Origin: Pseudomonas sp. MRSN 12121
GTDB lineage: Bacteria > Pseudomonadota > Gammaproteobacteria > Pseudomonadales > Pseudomonadaceae
Reading direction: 5' to 3'
Assembly: GCF_000931465.1 (NCBI RefSeq)
Contig: NZ_CP010892.1
Coordinates: 1,302,001 to 1,366,000 of the forward strand
Length of the DNA: 64,000 nucleotides
In this document: positions 28,205 through 41,521 of the stretch, piece after piece
How the letters are laid out: each line of letters opens with the position of its first letter
How positions within the stretch are numbered: position 1 is the stretch's first letter
Program-made: the position numbers and the translations under genes
Notes under the pieces: model-generated
What the model was told of the DNA's origin: nothing
Seen by the model: the letters and a program-made list of their open reading frames with translations, nothing else
Databases searched by the model: none

Positions 28205-29557
28205 ATGAGCGCGCTCTATATGATTGTCGGCACCCTGATCGCCCTGGGTGTGCTGGTCACCTTCCATGAATTCGGTCACTTCTGGGTGGCGCGTCGTTGT
28301 GGTGTCAAGGTGCTGCGCTTCTCCGTGGGGTTCGGCATGCCCCTGCTGCGCTGGCATGACCGGCACGGCACCGAATTCGTGGTCGCCGCCATTCCTCTGG
28401 GCGGCTATGTGAAGATGCTCGACGAGCGTGAGGGCGAGGTGCCTGTCGACCAGCTCGACCAGTCATTCAATCGCAAGTCTGTGCGCCAGCGTATTGCCAT
28501 CGTCGCTGCCGGGCCTGTCGCCAACTTCCTGCTGGCGCTGGTGTTTTTCTGGGTGCTGGCGATGCTCGGCACCGAGCAGGTGCGTCCGGTCATCGGCGGC
28601 GTCGAGGCGGGGAGCATGGCGGCCAAGGCTGGCCTGAACGCTGGCCAGGAAATTGTGGCAATCGATGGCGAGCCCACGGTGGGCTGGTCGGCAGTCAACC
28701 TGCAACTGGTCCGTCGCCTGGGTGAGAGCGGTACCTTGCAATTACTGGTTCGCGAGCAGGGTTCGACCACCGATTCGCCACGCGAACTGGTGCTCGACAA
28801 CTGGCTCAAGGGCACCGACGAGCCCGATCCGATCCGTTCCCTGGGGATTCGCCCCTGGCGCCCGGCGCTTGCGCCGGTGCTGGCCGAACTCGATCCGAAA
28901 GGCCCGGCCCAGGCCGCTGGCCTGAAAACCGGCGACCGCCTGCTGGCGCTGGACGGGCAGGAACTGACCGACTGGCAGCAGGTCGTCGACTGGGTGCGTG
29001 TACGTCCTGATACCAAAATTATGCTGCGCGTCGAGCGCGACGGTGCTCAAATCGACGTCCCGGTAACTCTGGCGGCGCGCGGTAAAGAGAAAGTCGCCAG
29101 CGGTTATCTTGGAGCCGGCGTGAAGGCGGTCGACTGGCCACCGCAAATGCTGCGTGAAGTCAGCTATGGCCCGCTGGCTGCCATCGGCGAGGGTGCCCGG
29201 CGCACTTGGACGATGAGCCTGCTGACCCTCGATTCATTGAAGAAAATGTTGTTCGGCGAGCTCTCGGTAAAAAACTTGAGTGGACCGATAACCATTGCTA
29301 AAGTGGCGGGCGCTTCTGCCCAGTCGGGCGTTGCTGATTTCTTGAATTTCCTTGCTTATCTGAGTATTAGCCTGGGCGTTCTGAATTTGCTGCCCATTCC
29401 TGTATTGGATGGGGGGCATCTGTTGTTTTATCTGATCGAGTGGGTGCGTGGTCGCCCCTTGTCGGATCGGGTGCAAGGTTGGGGGATACAGATCGGGATC
29501 AGCTTGGTGGTCGGGGTGATGTTGCTTGCCCTGGTCAACGATCTGGGTCGTCTGTAA
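28205..29557 (+). CDS. rseP: intramembrane zinc protease RseP (MucP)
   Basis: 450 residues, site-2 protease family. HEFGHF in the first membrane helix gives the zinc ligands and catalytic Glu; the third ligand is in NLLPIPVLDGGHLLFYL near the C-terminus. Two PDZ domains lie between (about 115-200 and 215-300). It cleaves the anti-sigma factor (MucA/RseA) during envelope stress after the first-site protease. Its position just before bamA links it to outer-membrane protein quality control. Confidence 0.97.
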   Translation: MSALYMIVGTLIALGVLVTFHEFGHFWVARRCGVKVLRFSVGFGMPLLRWHDRHGTEFVVAAIPLGGYVKMLDEREGEVPVDQLDQSFNRKSVRQRIAIVAAGPVANFLLALVFFWVLAMLGTEQVRPVIGGVEAGSMAAKAGLNAGQEIVAIDGEPTVGWSAVNLQLVRRLGESGTLQLLVREQGSTTDSPRELVLDNWLKGTDEPDPIRSLGIRPWRPALAPVLAELDPKGPAQAAGLKTGDRLLALDGQELTDWQQVVDWVRVRPDTKIMLRVERDGAQIDVPVTLAARGKEKVASGYLGAGVKAVDWPPQMLREVSYGPLAAIGEGARRTWTMSLLTLDSLKKMLFGELSVKNLSGPITIAKVAGASAQSGVADFLNFLAYLSISLGVLNLLPIPVLDGGHLLFYLIEWVRGRPLSDRVQGWGIQIGISLVVGVMLLALVNDLGRL

Positions 29558-29631
29558 CGCTTCGCTGAATTGCGAATCTGCCGCATTTTGCGGCAGTTTG
29601 TTTATTGCCAGTTGGAATAAGAAAGGACTTC

Positions 29632-32022
29632 ATGAAACGTCTGCTGCTAACTGCGGTTCTCTCCGTATTGATGATCGCCGAAGTTCACGCCGAGTCCTTC
29701 ACTATCTCTGATATTCGCGTCAATGGCCTCCAGCGGGTCTCCGCGGGTAGCGTCTTTGGTGCCTTGCCGTTGAACGTCGGTGAGCAGGCGGACGACCGTC
29801 GCCTGGTGGAATCCACTCGTGCGCTGTTCAAAACCGGGTTCTTTCAAGATATCCAGCTGGGTCGCGATGGCAATGTCCTGGTCATCACGGTAGTCGAGCG
29901 TCCATCCGTCGCCAGTATCGAAATCGAAGGCAACAAGGCGATTTCCACTGAAGACCTGATGAAAGGCCTCAAGCAGTCCGGTCTGGCTGAAGGCGAAATC
30001 TTCCAGCGCGCCACCCTCGAAGGCGTGCGTAACGAGCTGCAGCGCCAATATGTCGCTCAGGGCCGTTACTCCGCCACTGTCGAGACCGAAGTGGTGCCGC
30101 AACCGCGTAACCGCGTGGGCCTGAAGGTCAAGATCAACGAAGGCACCGTAGCTGCCATCCAGCACATCAACGTCGTGGGTAATACCGTATTCCCGGACGA
30201 AGACCTGATCGATCTGTTCGAACTCAAGACCACCAACTGGCTGTCGTTCTTCAAGAACGACGACAAGTACGCCCGTGAAAAACTCTCCGGTGACCTGGAG
30301 CGCCTGCGTTCCTACTACCTGGATCGTGGCTATATCAACATGGATATCGCGTCGACCCAGGTTTCCATCACTCCGGACAAGAAACACGTCTACATCACTG
30401 TGAACGTCAACGAAGGCGAGAAGTACAGCGTTCGTGACGTGAAGCTCAGCGGTGACCTGAAAGTGCCTGAAGACCAGGTCAAGTCGCTGCTGCTGGTCGA
30501 GAAGGGCCAGGTGTTCTCGCGCAAGCTGATGACCACCACTTCCGATCTGATCACCCGTCGCCTGGGCAACGAAGGCTATACCTTCGCCAACGTCAACGGC
30601 GTGCCCCAGCCTCACGACGACGATCACACTGTCGATATCACCTTCGTGGTCGATCCTGGCAAGCGTGCTTACGTAAACCGCATCAACTTCCGTGGCAACA
30701 CCAAGTCCGAGGACGAGGTGCTGCGTCGCGAAATGCGTCAGATGGAAGGCGGTTGGGCTTCGACCTATCTGATCGACCAGTCCAAGACGCGTCTTGAGCG
30801 GCTGGGCTTCTTCAAGGAAGTCAACGTTGAAACCCCGGCCGTGCCAGGTGTCGACGACCAGGTGGACGTCAACTACGCGGTTGAAGAGCAGGCTTCCGGT
30901 TCGATCACCGCCAGCGTCGGTTTCGCCCAGAGCGCCGGCCTGATCCTGGGTGGTTCGATCACTCAGAACAACTTCCTGGGTACCGGTAATCGGGTCAGCA
31001 TCGGTCTGACCCGCAGCGAATACCAGAGCCGCTACAACTTTGGTTATACCGACCCCTACTGGACCGCCGATGGCGTGAGCCTGGGCTACAACGCGTTCTA
31101 TCGCACCACCGACTACGACGATCTCGATGTCGACGTGGCGAGCTATGCGGTAGACAGCCTGGGTGCCGGCGTCAGCGTGGGCTACCCGATCAGCGAGACG
31201 TCGCGTCTGACCTTCGGTCTGACCGCGCAGCAGGACAAGATCAAGACCGGTCGTTACACCGTCGACGAAATTTTCGACTTCGTTAACCGCGAAGGCGACA
31301 ACTACCTGAACTTCAAGGCCTCGGCCGGTTGGTCCGAGTCGACCCTGAACAAAGGCGTGCTGGCGACTCGTGGCCACTCCCAGAGCCTGGTACTGGAAAC
31401 CACTACTCCGGGCAGTGACCTGTCGTTCTTCAAGCTCGACTACCGTGGCCAGTTGTTCCAGCCGCTGACCGACACCTACACCATGCGCCTGCACACCGAG
31501 CTGGGTTATGGCGATGGTTATGGTTCGACCGACGGCTTGCCGTTCTATGAAAACTACTATGCTGGTGGTTTCAACTCGGTTCGCGGTTTTAAAGACAGCA
31601 CCCTGGGGCCGCGTAGTACGCCGAGCCGTGGTGCTGATGTGACAGGTAACGCCGGTACGATACGTGACCCGGATCAGGATCCACTGCCATTTGGCGGTAA
31701 CGTATTGATTCAGGGTGGTGTCGAAGTCCTGTTCCCGATGCCATTCGTCAAGGATCAGCGTTCCCTGCGTACTTCCGTATTCTGGGATGTGGGTAACGTG
31801 TTTGACTCCAAGTGCACGAAGACGACAAACACCATTGCCTCCTCGTCAGCCAACACGGAATGTAACGATATTAGCCTGAGCAACCTGGCCAGCTCCGTGG
31901 GCGTCGGCGTGACTTGGGTAACCGCACTGGGTCCTCTGAGCTTCGCGCTGGCAATGCCGATCAAGAAACCTGACGACGCTGATACCCAGGTGTTCCAATT
32001 CTCCCTCGGTCAGACTTTCTAA
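29632..32022 (+). CDS. bamA: outer membrane protein assembly factor BamA
   Basis: 796 residues. A signal peptide (MKRLLLTAVLSVLMIAEVHA) is followed by five POTRA domains (about 22-420; the first starts SFTISDIRVNGLQRVSAG). The C-terminal 16-strand barrel carries the conserved VRGF motif (SVRGFKDSTLGPR) and ends in Phe (SLGQTF), as the Omp85 family requires. It inserts beta-barrel proteins in the outer membrane. The ATG at 29632 has AAGGA 8 nt upstream. skp follows by 45 bp. Confidence 0.98.
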   Translation: MKRLLLTAVLSVLMIAEVHAESFTISDIRVNGLQRVSAGSVFGALPLNVGEQADDRRLVESTRALFKTGFFQDIQLGRDGNVLVITVVERPSVASIEIEGNKAISTEDLMKGLKQSGLAEGEIFQRATLEGVRNELQRQYVAQGRYSATVETEVVPQPRNRVGLKVKINEGTVAAIQHINVVGNTVFPDEDLIDLFELKTTNWLSFFKNDDKYAREKLSGDLERLRSYYLDRGYINMDIASTQVSITPDKKHVYITVNVNEGEKYSVRDVKLSGDLKVPEDQVKSLLLVEKGQVFSRKLMTTTSDLITRRLGNEGYTFANVNGVPQPHDDDHTVDITFVVDPGKRAYVNRINFRGNTKSEDEVLRREMRQMEGGWASTYLIDQSKTRLERLGFFKEVNVETPAVPGVDDQVDVNYAVEEQASGSITASVGFAQSAGLILGGSITQNNFLGTGNRVSIGLTRSEYQSRYNFGYTDPYWTADGVSLGYNAFYRTTDYDDLDVDVASYAVDSLGAGVSVGYPISETSRLTFGLTAQQDKIKTGRYTVDEIFDFVNREGDNYLNFKASAGWSESTLNKGVLATRGHSQSLVLETTTPGSDLSFFKLDYRGQLFQPLTDTYTMRLHTELGYGDGYGSTDGLPFYENYYAGGFNSVRGFKDSTLGPRSTPSRGADVTGNAGTIRDPDQDPLPFGGNVLIQGGVEVLFPMPFVKDQRSLRTSVFWDVGNVFDSKCTKTTNTIASSSANTECNDISLSNLASSVGVGVTWVTALGPLSFALAMPIKKPDDADTQVFQFSLGQTF

Positions 32023-32067
32023 TAGCCTGACCCAAGATAACGACAACGGATTTTGTAGGAGTGCATC

Positions 32068-32571
32068 GTGCGTAAGTTGACTCAATTGGTTCTCCTGGCG
32101 ACTGTCCTGGTAGCAGGTCCGGCCTTCGCTGACATGAAAATCGCCGTGCTGAACTATCAGATGGCTCTGCTGGAATCCGATGCGGCGAAGAAGTACGCAG
32201 TGGATGCGGAGAAGAAGTTCGGTCCGCAACTGAACAAGCTGAAAACCCTGGAAAGCAGCGCCAAGGGCATCCAGGATCGCCTGGTTGCCGGTGGCGACAA
32301 GATGCAGCAGGGCGAGCGTGAGCGCCTGGAGCTTGAATTCAAGCAGAAAGCCCGTGACTTCCAGTTCCAGTCCAAGGAACTGAACGAAGCCAAGGCTGTT
32401 GCCGATCGTGAAATGCTCAAGCAACTGAAGCCGAAACTCGACAGCGCCGTGGAAGAAGTCATCAAGAAAGGCGGTTTTGACCTGGTGTTCGAGCGTGGCG
32501 CAGTGATTGATGTCAAACCTCAGTACGACATCACTCGCCAGGTTATCGAGCGCATGAATCAGCTGAAGTAA
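32068..32571 (+). CDS. skp: periplasmic chaperone Skp/OmpH
   Basis: 167 residues from a GTG with TAGGAGTG 5-6 nt upstream. The signal peptide is MRKLTQLVLLATVLVAGPAFA. The mature protein has the Skp head strands (MKIAVLNYQMALLESD) and long charged helices (about 40-135) that form the tentacles of the trimer. It holds unfolded outer-membrane proteins for BamA, encoded just upstream. Confidence 0.95.
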   Translation: MRKLTQLVLLATVLVAGPAFADMKIAVLNYQMALLESDAAKKYAVDAEKKFGPQLNKLKTLESSAKGIQDRLVAGGDKMQQGERERLELEFKQKARDFQFQSKELNEAKAVADREMLKQLKPKLDSAVEEVIKKGGFDLVFERGAVIDVKPQYDITRQVIERMNQLK

Positions 32572-32574
32572 TCC

Positions 32575-33630
32575 ATGACCGCGATCATAAAGCTCGGCCA
32601 GCTGGCCGAGTTCCTCGGAGCCACCCTGCGTGGCTCGGCGGAGAAAGAAATCACTGGGCTAGCCACCTTGCAGGAGGCTGGCCCAGCTCAGTTGAGCTTT
32701 TTGGCAAATCCCCAATACCGTAAATACCTGGCTGATAGTCAGGCGGGAGCCGTGCTGTTGAAGGCGGCGGACGCCGAAGGTTACGCCGGGGATGCGCTGG
32801 TAGTGGCCGATCCCTACCTGTCGTATGCGCGGATTTCCCACCTGTTCGATCCCAAGCCCAAGGCGTCAGCCGGCATTCATCCGACCGCCGTGGTCGCCGA
32901 GGATGCGCAGGTCGACGCGACCGCCAGCATTGGTGCGTTCGCGGTGATCGAGAGCGGTGCGCAAATTGCCGCGGGTGTCTCGATCGGTGCTCATTGCTTT
33001 ATCGGCGCGCGCTGCCAGATTGGCGAAGGCGGCTGGTTGGCGCCACGAGTGACGCTTTACCACGACGTGCGAATTGGCAAGCGTGTGGTCATTCAGTCCG
33101 GTGCGGTGCTGGGCGGTGAGGGTTTCGGTTTTGCCAACGAGAAGGGTGTCTGGCAGAAAATCGCCCAGATCGGCGGTGTCACCCTGGGCGACGATGTCGA
33201 GATCGGCGTGAACACCGCTATCGATCGTGGTGCGCTGGCCGATACCGTTATCGGCAACGGGGTGAAGCTGGATAACCAGATTCAGATCGCCCACAACGTC
33301 CAGATCGGCGACCACACCGCGATGGCCGCTTGTGTCGGTATTTCCGGCAGTACCAAGATTGGCAAGCATTGCATGCTCGCCGGTGGTGTTGGCCTGGTTG
33401 GCCACATCGATATTTGCGACAACGTTTTCCTGACCGGCATGACCATGGTGACCCACTCGATTACCGAACCGGGTTCCTACTCGTCCGGTACAGCCATGCA
33501 GCCGGCCGCCGAGTGGCGCAAAAGTGCGGCACGCATCCGTCAGCTCGATGATCTCGCGCGACGCCTGCGGCAGCTGGAAAAGCGCGTAGGGGACGTGACC
33601 CCCGACGGCAAAGCTTCATCAGATGGCTGA
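32575..33630 (+). CDS. lpxD: UDP-3-O-(3-hydroxyacyl)glucosamine N-acyltransferase
   Basis: 351 residues. An N-terminal uridine-binding domain ([27 protein letters not shown]) is followed by a left-handed beta-helix of hexapeptide repeats (about 105-310), with catalytic His in the [17 protein letters not shown] segment. The C-terminal helix binds ACP. It adds the N-linked acyl chain in lipid A synthesis. It begins 3 bp after the skp stop. Confidence 0.98.
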   Translation: MTAIIKLGQLAEFLGATLRGSAEKEITGLATLQEAGPAQLSFLANPQYRKYLADSQAGAVLLKAADAEGYAGDALVVADPYLSYARISHLFDPKPKASAGIHPTAVVAEDAQVDATASIGAFAVIESGAQIAAGVSIGAHCFIGARCQIGEGGWLAPRVTLYHDVRIGKRVVIQSGAVLGGEGFGFANEKGVWQKIAQIGGVTLGDDVEIGVNTAIDRGALADTVIGNGVKLDNQIQIAHNVQIGDHTAMAACVGISGSTKIGKHCMLAGGVGLVGHIDICDNVFLTGMTMVTHSITEPGSYSSGTAMQPAAEWRKSAARIRQLDDLARRLRQLEKRVGDVTPDGKASSDG

Positions 33631-33739
33631 TACCATTTCCATATCAAGTGTGCACAGCCGTTAGACTGCCTCCTTGATTTGCTAGAGGAGTGCACGCCCG
33701 TCGTGCGCTCCCAATCTTTACTACAGGCTTCCCCCCGAA

Positions 33740-34180
33740 ATGATGGACATCAACGAGATTCGCGAATACCTGCCTCACCGTTACCCGTTCCTGTTGGTGG
33801 ACCGGGTAGTGGACCTGGATGTTGAGGGCAAGTGCATTCGTGCCTACAAGAATGTCAGCATCAACGAGCCTTTCTTCAATGGTCACTTCCCTGCGCATCC
33901 AATCATGCCGGGCGTGCTGATCATCGAAGCCATGGCTCAGGCTGCGGGCATCCTTGGTTTCAAGATGCTGGACGTGAAGCCAGCCGATGGCACCCTCTAC
34001 TACTTCGTTGGTTCCGACAAGCTGCGTTTCCGCCAGCCGGTGCTGCCAGGCGACCAGTTGATCCTGGAAGCCAAGTTCATCAGCTGCAAGCGCCAGATCT
34101 GGAAGTTCGAGTGCCAGGCTTCGGTCGACGGCAAGCCGGTCTGCTCCGCTGAAATCATCTGTGCGGAACGCAAACTATGA
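33740..34180 (+). CDS. fabZ: (3R)-hydroxyacyl-ACP dehydratase
   Basis: 146 residues, hotdog fold. The catalytic His lies in [21 protein letters not shown], with the Glu a few residues on. The N-terminus is [17 protein letters not shown]. It dehydrates 3-hydroxyacyl-ACP in fatty acid elongation and competes with lipid A enzymes for the same substrate. A second ATG immediately follows the first, so the start may be 33743. The stop overlaps lpxA by 4 bp. Upstream (about 33687-33709) GAGTGCACG and CGTGCGCTC can form a hairpin. Confidence 0.98.
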   Translation: MMDINEIREYLPHRYPFLLVDRVVDLDVEGKCIRAYKNVSINEPFFNGHFPAHPIMPGVLIIEAMAQAAGILGFKMLDVKPADGTLYYFVGSDKLRFRQPVLPGDQLILEAKFISCKRQIWKFECQASVDGKPVCSAEIICAERKL

Positions 34181-34953
34181 GTTTGATTGACCCTCGCGCA
34201 ATCATCGATCCGACGGCCGTCCTGGCCGACGACGTTGAGGTTGGCCCGTGGTCGATCGTTGGCGCCGGCGTGGAGATCGGCGAGGGTACGGTGATCGGGC
34301 CGCATGTGATTCTCAAGGGCCCGACCCGGATCGGTAAGCACAATCGCATCTACCAGTTTTCCTCGGTGGGCGAAGACACTCCCGATCTTAAGTACAAGGG
34401 CGAGGAGACTCGCCTGGTGATTGGCGACCACAACGTTATTCGCGAAGGGGTAACCATTCATCGTGGCACCATCCAGGATCGTTCCGAGACGACCCTTGGC
34501 GATCACAACCTGATCATGGCGTATGCCCATATCGGTCACGACAGCGTGATCGGCAACCATTGCATCCTGGTCAACAACACGGCGTTGGCCGGCCATGTGC
34601 ATGTGGATGACTGGGCCATCCTGTCCGGTTTCACCCTGGTTCATCAGTATTGCCACATTGGTGCCCACAGCTTTTCCGGCATGGGGACGGCAATCGGCAA
34701 GGATGTTCCGGCCTTTGTCACGGTGTTCGGCAACCCGGCCGAAGCGCGCAGCATGAACTTCGAGGGCATGCGCCGTCGCGGTTTCAGCGAGGATGCGATT
34801 CACGCCCTGCGTCGAGCCTACAAAGTGGTTTATCGCCAGGGCCTGACCGTCGATCAGGCGCTCGCCGAGCTGGCGGAAGCGGCCACTCAGTTTCCCGAAG
34901 TCGCGGTATTTCGCGATTCGATCCAGTCTTCGACTCGCGGCATCACCCGTTAA
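34177..34953 (+). CDS. lpxA: UDP-N-acetylglucosamine acyltransferase
   Basis: 258 residues. Hexapeptide repeats form a left-handed beta-helix over about the first 190 residues ([39 protein letters not shown]). The catalytic His is in the [11 protein letters not shown] segment. The C-terminus is helical. First step of lipid A synthesis. It is coupled to fabZ (ATGA) and followed 2 bp later by lpxB. Confidence 0.98.
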   Translation: MSLIDPRAIIDPTAVLADDVEVGPWSIVGAGVEIGEGTVIGPHVILKGPTRIGKHNRIYQFSSVGEDTPDLKYKGEETRLVIGDHNVIREGVTIHRGTIQDRSETTLGDHNLIMAYAHIGHDSVIGNHCILVNNTALAGHVHVDDWAILSGFTLVHQYCHIGAHSFSGMGTAIGKDVPAFVTVFGNPAEARSMNFEGMRRRGFSEDAIHALRRAYKVVYRQGLTVDQALAELAEAATQFPEVAVFRDSIQSSTRGITR

Positions 34954-34955
34954 TC

Positions 34956-36086
34956 ATGAGCAAACTGCGTATTGCGCTGGTGGCTGGCGAAGCTTCCGGC
35001 GACATCCTTGGCGCCGGTTTGATGCGTGCACTCAAGGCCCAGCATCCGGCCGTCGAATTCATGGGCGTTGGCGGTCCGCTGATGCAGGCCGAAGGGCTGA
35101 ACTCCTACTTCCCGATGGAACGCCTGGCGGTCATGGGGCTGGTGGAGGTCCTGGGGCGCTTGCGCGAGCTGCTGGCCCGTCGTAAGAAACTGGTGCAGAC
35201 CCTGATTGCCGAGAAGCCGGATGTGTTCATCGGCATCGACGCCCCCGACTTCAACCTGAACATCGAGCTCAAGCTGCGCCAGGCCGGGATCAAGACCGTC
35301 CACTACGTCAGCCCCTCGGTCTGGGCCTGGCGGCAGAAGCGTGTGCTGAAGATTCGCGAAGGTTGCGACCTGATGCTCACGCTGTTTCCGTTCGAAGCCA
35401 GATTCTATGAAGAGAAGGGTGTGCCGGTACGGTTCGTCGGGCACTCCCTGGCCGATGCCATTCCGCTGCAGGCCGATCGGGCCGCTGCCCGTGCCGAGCT
35501 GGGCTTGGCCGATGGTCCGCTGGTGGCCTTGATGCCAGGCAGTCGTGGCGGGGAGGTCGGCCGCCTGGGCGCACTGTTCCTCGATGCCGCGCAACGCTTG
35601 CGTGCCCTGCGTCCTGGGGTGCGTTTTGTCATGCCCTGTGCGAGCCCCGAGCGGCGTGCCCAGCTGGAAGAATTGCTGGCCGGTCGCGACCTGCCGTTGA
35701 CCCTGCTCGATGGTCGGTCGCATCAGGCGCTGGCAGCTTGCGACGCGGTATTGATCGCGTCCGGCACTGCGACACTCGAGGCGCTGCTCTACAAGCGTCC
35801 GATGGTCGTCGCCTATCGCCTGGCGCCGCTGACTTTCTGGATTCTCAAGCGCATGGTCAAGAGTCCTTATATTTCCCTGCCGAACCTGCTGGCCCAGCGT
35901 TTGCTGGTGCCCGAGCTCTTGCAGGACGATGCTACGGCCGAGGCGCTGGCCCAAACCTTGTCGCCCCTGATCGAAGACGGGCAGGAGCAGACCCGAGGAT
36001 TCGACGAGATTCATCGCACCTTGCGCCGGGATGCCTCCAACCAGGCGGCCGACGCGGTGTTGAACCTGATTGGCAAGCCGGCATGA
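34956..36086 (+). CDS. lpxB: lipid A disaccharide synthase
   Basis: 376 residues, GT19 family. The start [21 protein letters not shown] fixes the N-terminus 2 bp after the lpxA stop. Further motifs: [39 protein letters not shown] and [12 protein letters not shown]. It joins UDP-diacylglucosamine and lipid X. The TGA overlaps the first possible rnhB ATG. Confidence 0.98.
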   Translation: MSKLRIALVAGEASGDILGAGLMRALKAQHPAVEFMGVGGPLMQAEGLNSYFPMERLAVMGLVEVLGRLRELLARRKKLVQTLIAEKPDVFIGIDAPDFNLNIELKLRQAGIKTVHYVSPSVWAWRQKRVLKIREGCDLMLTLFPFEARFYEEKGVPVRFVGHSLADAIPLQADRAAARAELGLADGPLVALMPGSRGGEVGRLGALFLDAAQRLRALRPGVRFVMPCASPERRAQLEELLAGRDLPLTLLDGRSHQALAACDAVLIASGTATLEALLYKRPMVVAYRLAPLTFWILKRMVKSPYISLPNLLAQRLLVPELLQDDATAEALAQTLSPLIEDGQEQTRGFDEIHRTLRRDASNQAADAVLNLIGKPA

Positions 36087-36730
36087 GTAACGAAAAAATG
36101 CAGATGGGACTGGATTTCTCGCTGGTAGCCGATGCCGAAGACCTGGTTGCCGGTGTCGACGAAGTCGGGCGTGGCCCGCTGTGCGGCGCGGTCGTCACGG
36201 CGGCGGTGATTCTCGATCCGAAGCGGCCGATCCTCGGCCTGAACGACTCGAAGAAACTCACCGAGGCCCGTCGTGAAAAGCTGTATGACGAAATCTGTGA
36301 AAAGGCCCTGAGCTGGTGCATTGCCCGCGCCGAAGTCGAGGAAATCGACGAGCTGAATATCCTGCATGCCACGATGCTGGCCATGCAGCGGGCGGTCGAA
36401 GGGCTGAGCGTGACCCCAAAACTGGCGATGATCGACGGTAATCGCTGCCCGAAACTGGCGATGCCCGCCGAGGCCGTGGTGCAGGGCGACAGCAAGGTTC
36501 CGGCGATCGCCGCGGCGTCGATTCTGGCCAAGGTCAGCCGCGACCGCGAGATGGCGGCGTTCGAGCTGATCTATCCCGGGTATGGCATCGGAGGCCACAA
36601 GGGCTATCCGACGCCCGTTCATCTGGAAGCCTTGGCTCGCCTGGGGCCCACCCCGATCCATCGGCGTTCGTTCGCGCCGGTGCGGCAAGCCTACGAGGCC
36701 CGCGAGAGCGCGGGCGAGATTCAGTCCTGA
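36083..36730 (+). CDS. rnhB: ribonuclease HII
   Basis: 215 residues from the ATG that overlaps lpxB (ATGA); a second ATG at 36101 gives 209 residues beginning MQMGLDFSL and is an equally good choice. Catalytic residues lie in [16 protein letters not shown] (Asp, Glu), [10 protein letters not shown] (Asp) and SRDREM (Asp). It removes ribonucleotides from DNA duplexes. Confidence 0.96.
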   Translation: MSNEKMQMGLDFSLVADAEDLVAGVDEVGRGPLCGAVVTAAVILDPKRPILGLNDSKKLTEARREKLYDEICEKALSWCIARAEVEEIDELNILHATMLAMQRAVEGLSVTPKLAMIDGNRCPKLAMPAEAVVQGDSKVPAIAAASILAKVSRDREMAAFELIYPGYGIGGHKGYPTPVHLEALARLGPTPIHRRSFAPVRQAYEARESAGEIQS

Positions 36731-36746
36731 GGCTGATGTTTTAGCC

Positions 36747-36777
36747 AAGGCCCGGTACAATCCGGGCCTTGTTGTTT
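36747..36777 (+). terminator. probable terminator between rnhB and dnaE
   Basis: Arms AAGGCCCGG and CCGGGCCTT enclose TACAAT and are followed by GTTGTTTT. The T-run is interrupted, so termination may be partial. Confidence 0.65.
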
Positions 36778-36799
36778 TCGCGCTTTTTACAGGATCACT

Positions 36800-40321
<3,522 letters not shown>

Positions 40322-40459
40322 CGGTCAGGCGCCAGAAGGGCGCCGATCTCGACCCGAATTTTTAATCTCGACCTGAACGCGCCTCTCCCTTAAGGTAGGG
40401 CGCGAATAGACAACCGGCCGGCCCAAGCTCTCTTGGACGTCGACCCAAGACGGACGCCT

Positions 40460-41407
40460 ATGAACCCGAATTTTCTTGATTTCGAACAGCCGATCGCCGA
40501 CCTGCAAGCCAAGATCGAAGAGTTGCGCTTGGTCGGTAATGACAATTCGCTGAATATCGGCGATGAGATCTCCCGCCTGCAGGACAAGAGCAAGACCTTG
40601 ACCGAGGATATCTTCGGCAAGCTCACCAGCTGGCAGATCGCACGCCTGGCGCGTCACCCGCGCCGTCCGTACACCCTGGACTACATCGAGCATATCTTCA
40701 CCGAGTTCGACGAGCTGCATGGCGACCGTCACTTCTCCGACGATGCCGCGATCGTCGGCGGCGTTGCTCGTCTGGACGACCAGCCGGTCATGATCATCGG
40801 CCACCAGAAAGGCCGCGAAGTGCGCGAGAAGGTTCGTCGCAACTTCGGCATGCCGCGCCCTGAAGGCTATCGCAAGGCTTGCCGCCTGATGGAAATGGCC
40901 GAGCGCTTCAAAATGCCGATCCTGACCTTTATCGATACGCCGGGCGCTTATCCGGGGATCGACGCCGAAGAGCGCAACCAGAGCGAGGCCATCGCCTGGA
41001 ACCTGCGGGTCATGGCACGTCTGAAGACCCCGATCATCGCCACCGTGATCGGTGAGGGTGGTTCCGGCGGTGCGCTGGCCATTGGCGTCTGCGACCAGTT
41101 GAACATGCTGCAGTACTCCACCTATGCGGTGATCTCGCCGGAAGGCTGTGCCTCGATCCTGTGGAAAACCGCCGAGAAGGCCCCGGATGCCGCCGAAGCC
41201 ATGGGCATCACCGCCGAGCGCCTGAAAGGCCTGGGCATTGTCGACAAGGTCATCGGCGAGCCACTGGGTGGCGCGCATCGTGACCCGGCTGCCGCTTCTG
41301 CGCTGATTCGTGCCGAGCTGACCTCGCAACTGGCCATGCTCAAGAAGATGGATCACGACACCTTGCTGGCCCGTCGTTACGATCGCCTGATGAGCTACGG
41401 TCTCTGA
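40460..41407 (+). CDS. accA: acetyl-CoA carboxylase carboxyltransferase subunit alpha
   Basis: 315 residues starting [21 protein letters not shown], the usual AccA N-terminus. A GTG at 40433 would add nine non-conserved residues and was rejected. Motifs: [38 protein letters not shown] and [15 protein letters not shown]. With AccD it transfers carboxyl from biotin to acetyl-CoA for fatty acid synthesis. Confidence 0.98.
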   Translation: MNPNFLDFEQPIADLQAKIEELRLVGNDNSLNIGDEISRLQDKSKTLTEDIFGKLTSWQIARLARHPRRPYTLDYIEHIFTEFDELHGDRHFSDDAAIVGGVARLDDQPVMIIGHQKGREVREKVRRNFGMPRPEGYRKACRLMEMAERFKMPILTFIDTPGAYPGIDAEERNQSEAIAWNLRVMARLKTPIIATVIGEGGSGGALAIGVCDQLNMLQYSTYAVISPEGCASILWKTAEKAPDAAEAMGITAERLKGLGIVDKVIGEPLGGAHRDPAAASALIRAELTSQLAMLKKMDHDTLLARRYDRLMSYGL

Positions 41408-41420
41408 CCGACTGCCGCTC

Positions 41421-41443
41421 CTGGCAGGAGCGGGCTTGCTCGT
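41421..41443 (+). repeat. degenerate single REP-like unit
   Basis: CTGGCAGGAGCGGGCTTGCTCGTG resembles a single standard REP arm (GTAGGAGCGAGGCTTGCTCGCGA) without an inverted partner, directly before the accA terminator. It may be a decayed REP. Confidence 0.45.
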
Positions 41444-41444
41444 G

Positions 41445-41477
41445 AAAGCCCCGGATGGTGATCCGGGGCTTTTTTCA
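41445..41477 (+). terminator. intrinsic terminator after accA
   Basis: Perfect 12-bp arms AAAGCCCCGGAT and ATCCGGGGCTTT around GGTG, continuing into TTTTTTC. It ends the accA transcript 45 bp before tilS. Confidence 0.92.
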
Positions 41478-41521
41478 ATCCGCGCGAACAGGCTTGGTTT
41501 CCACTCGGGATCCGCTCCCCC

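Noticed and set aside
36756..36761. TACAAT in the loop of the rnhB-dnaE hairpin as a dnaE promoter
   Set aside because: No acceptable -35 element at 16-18 bp upstream; the arrangement is better explained as a terminator.
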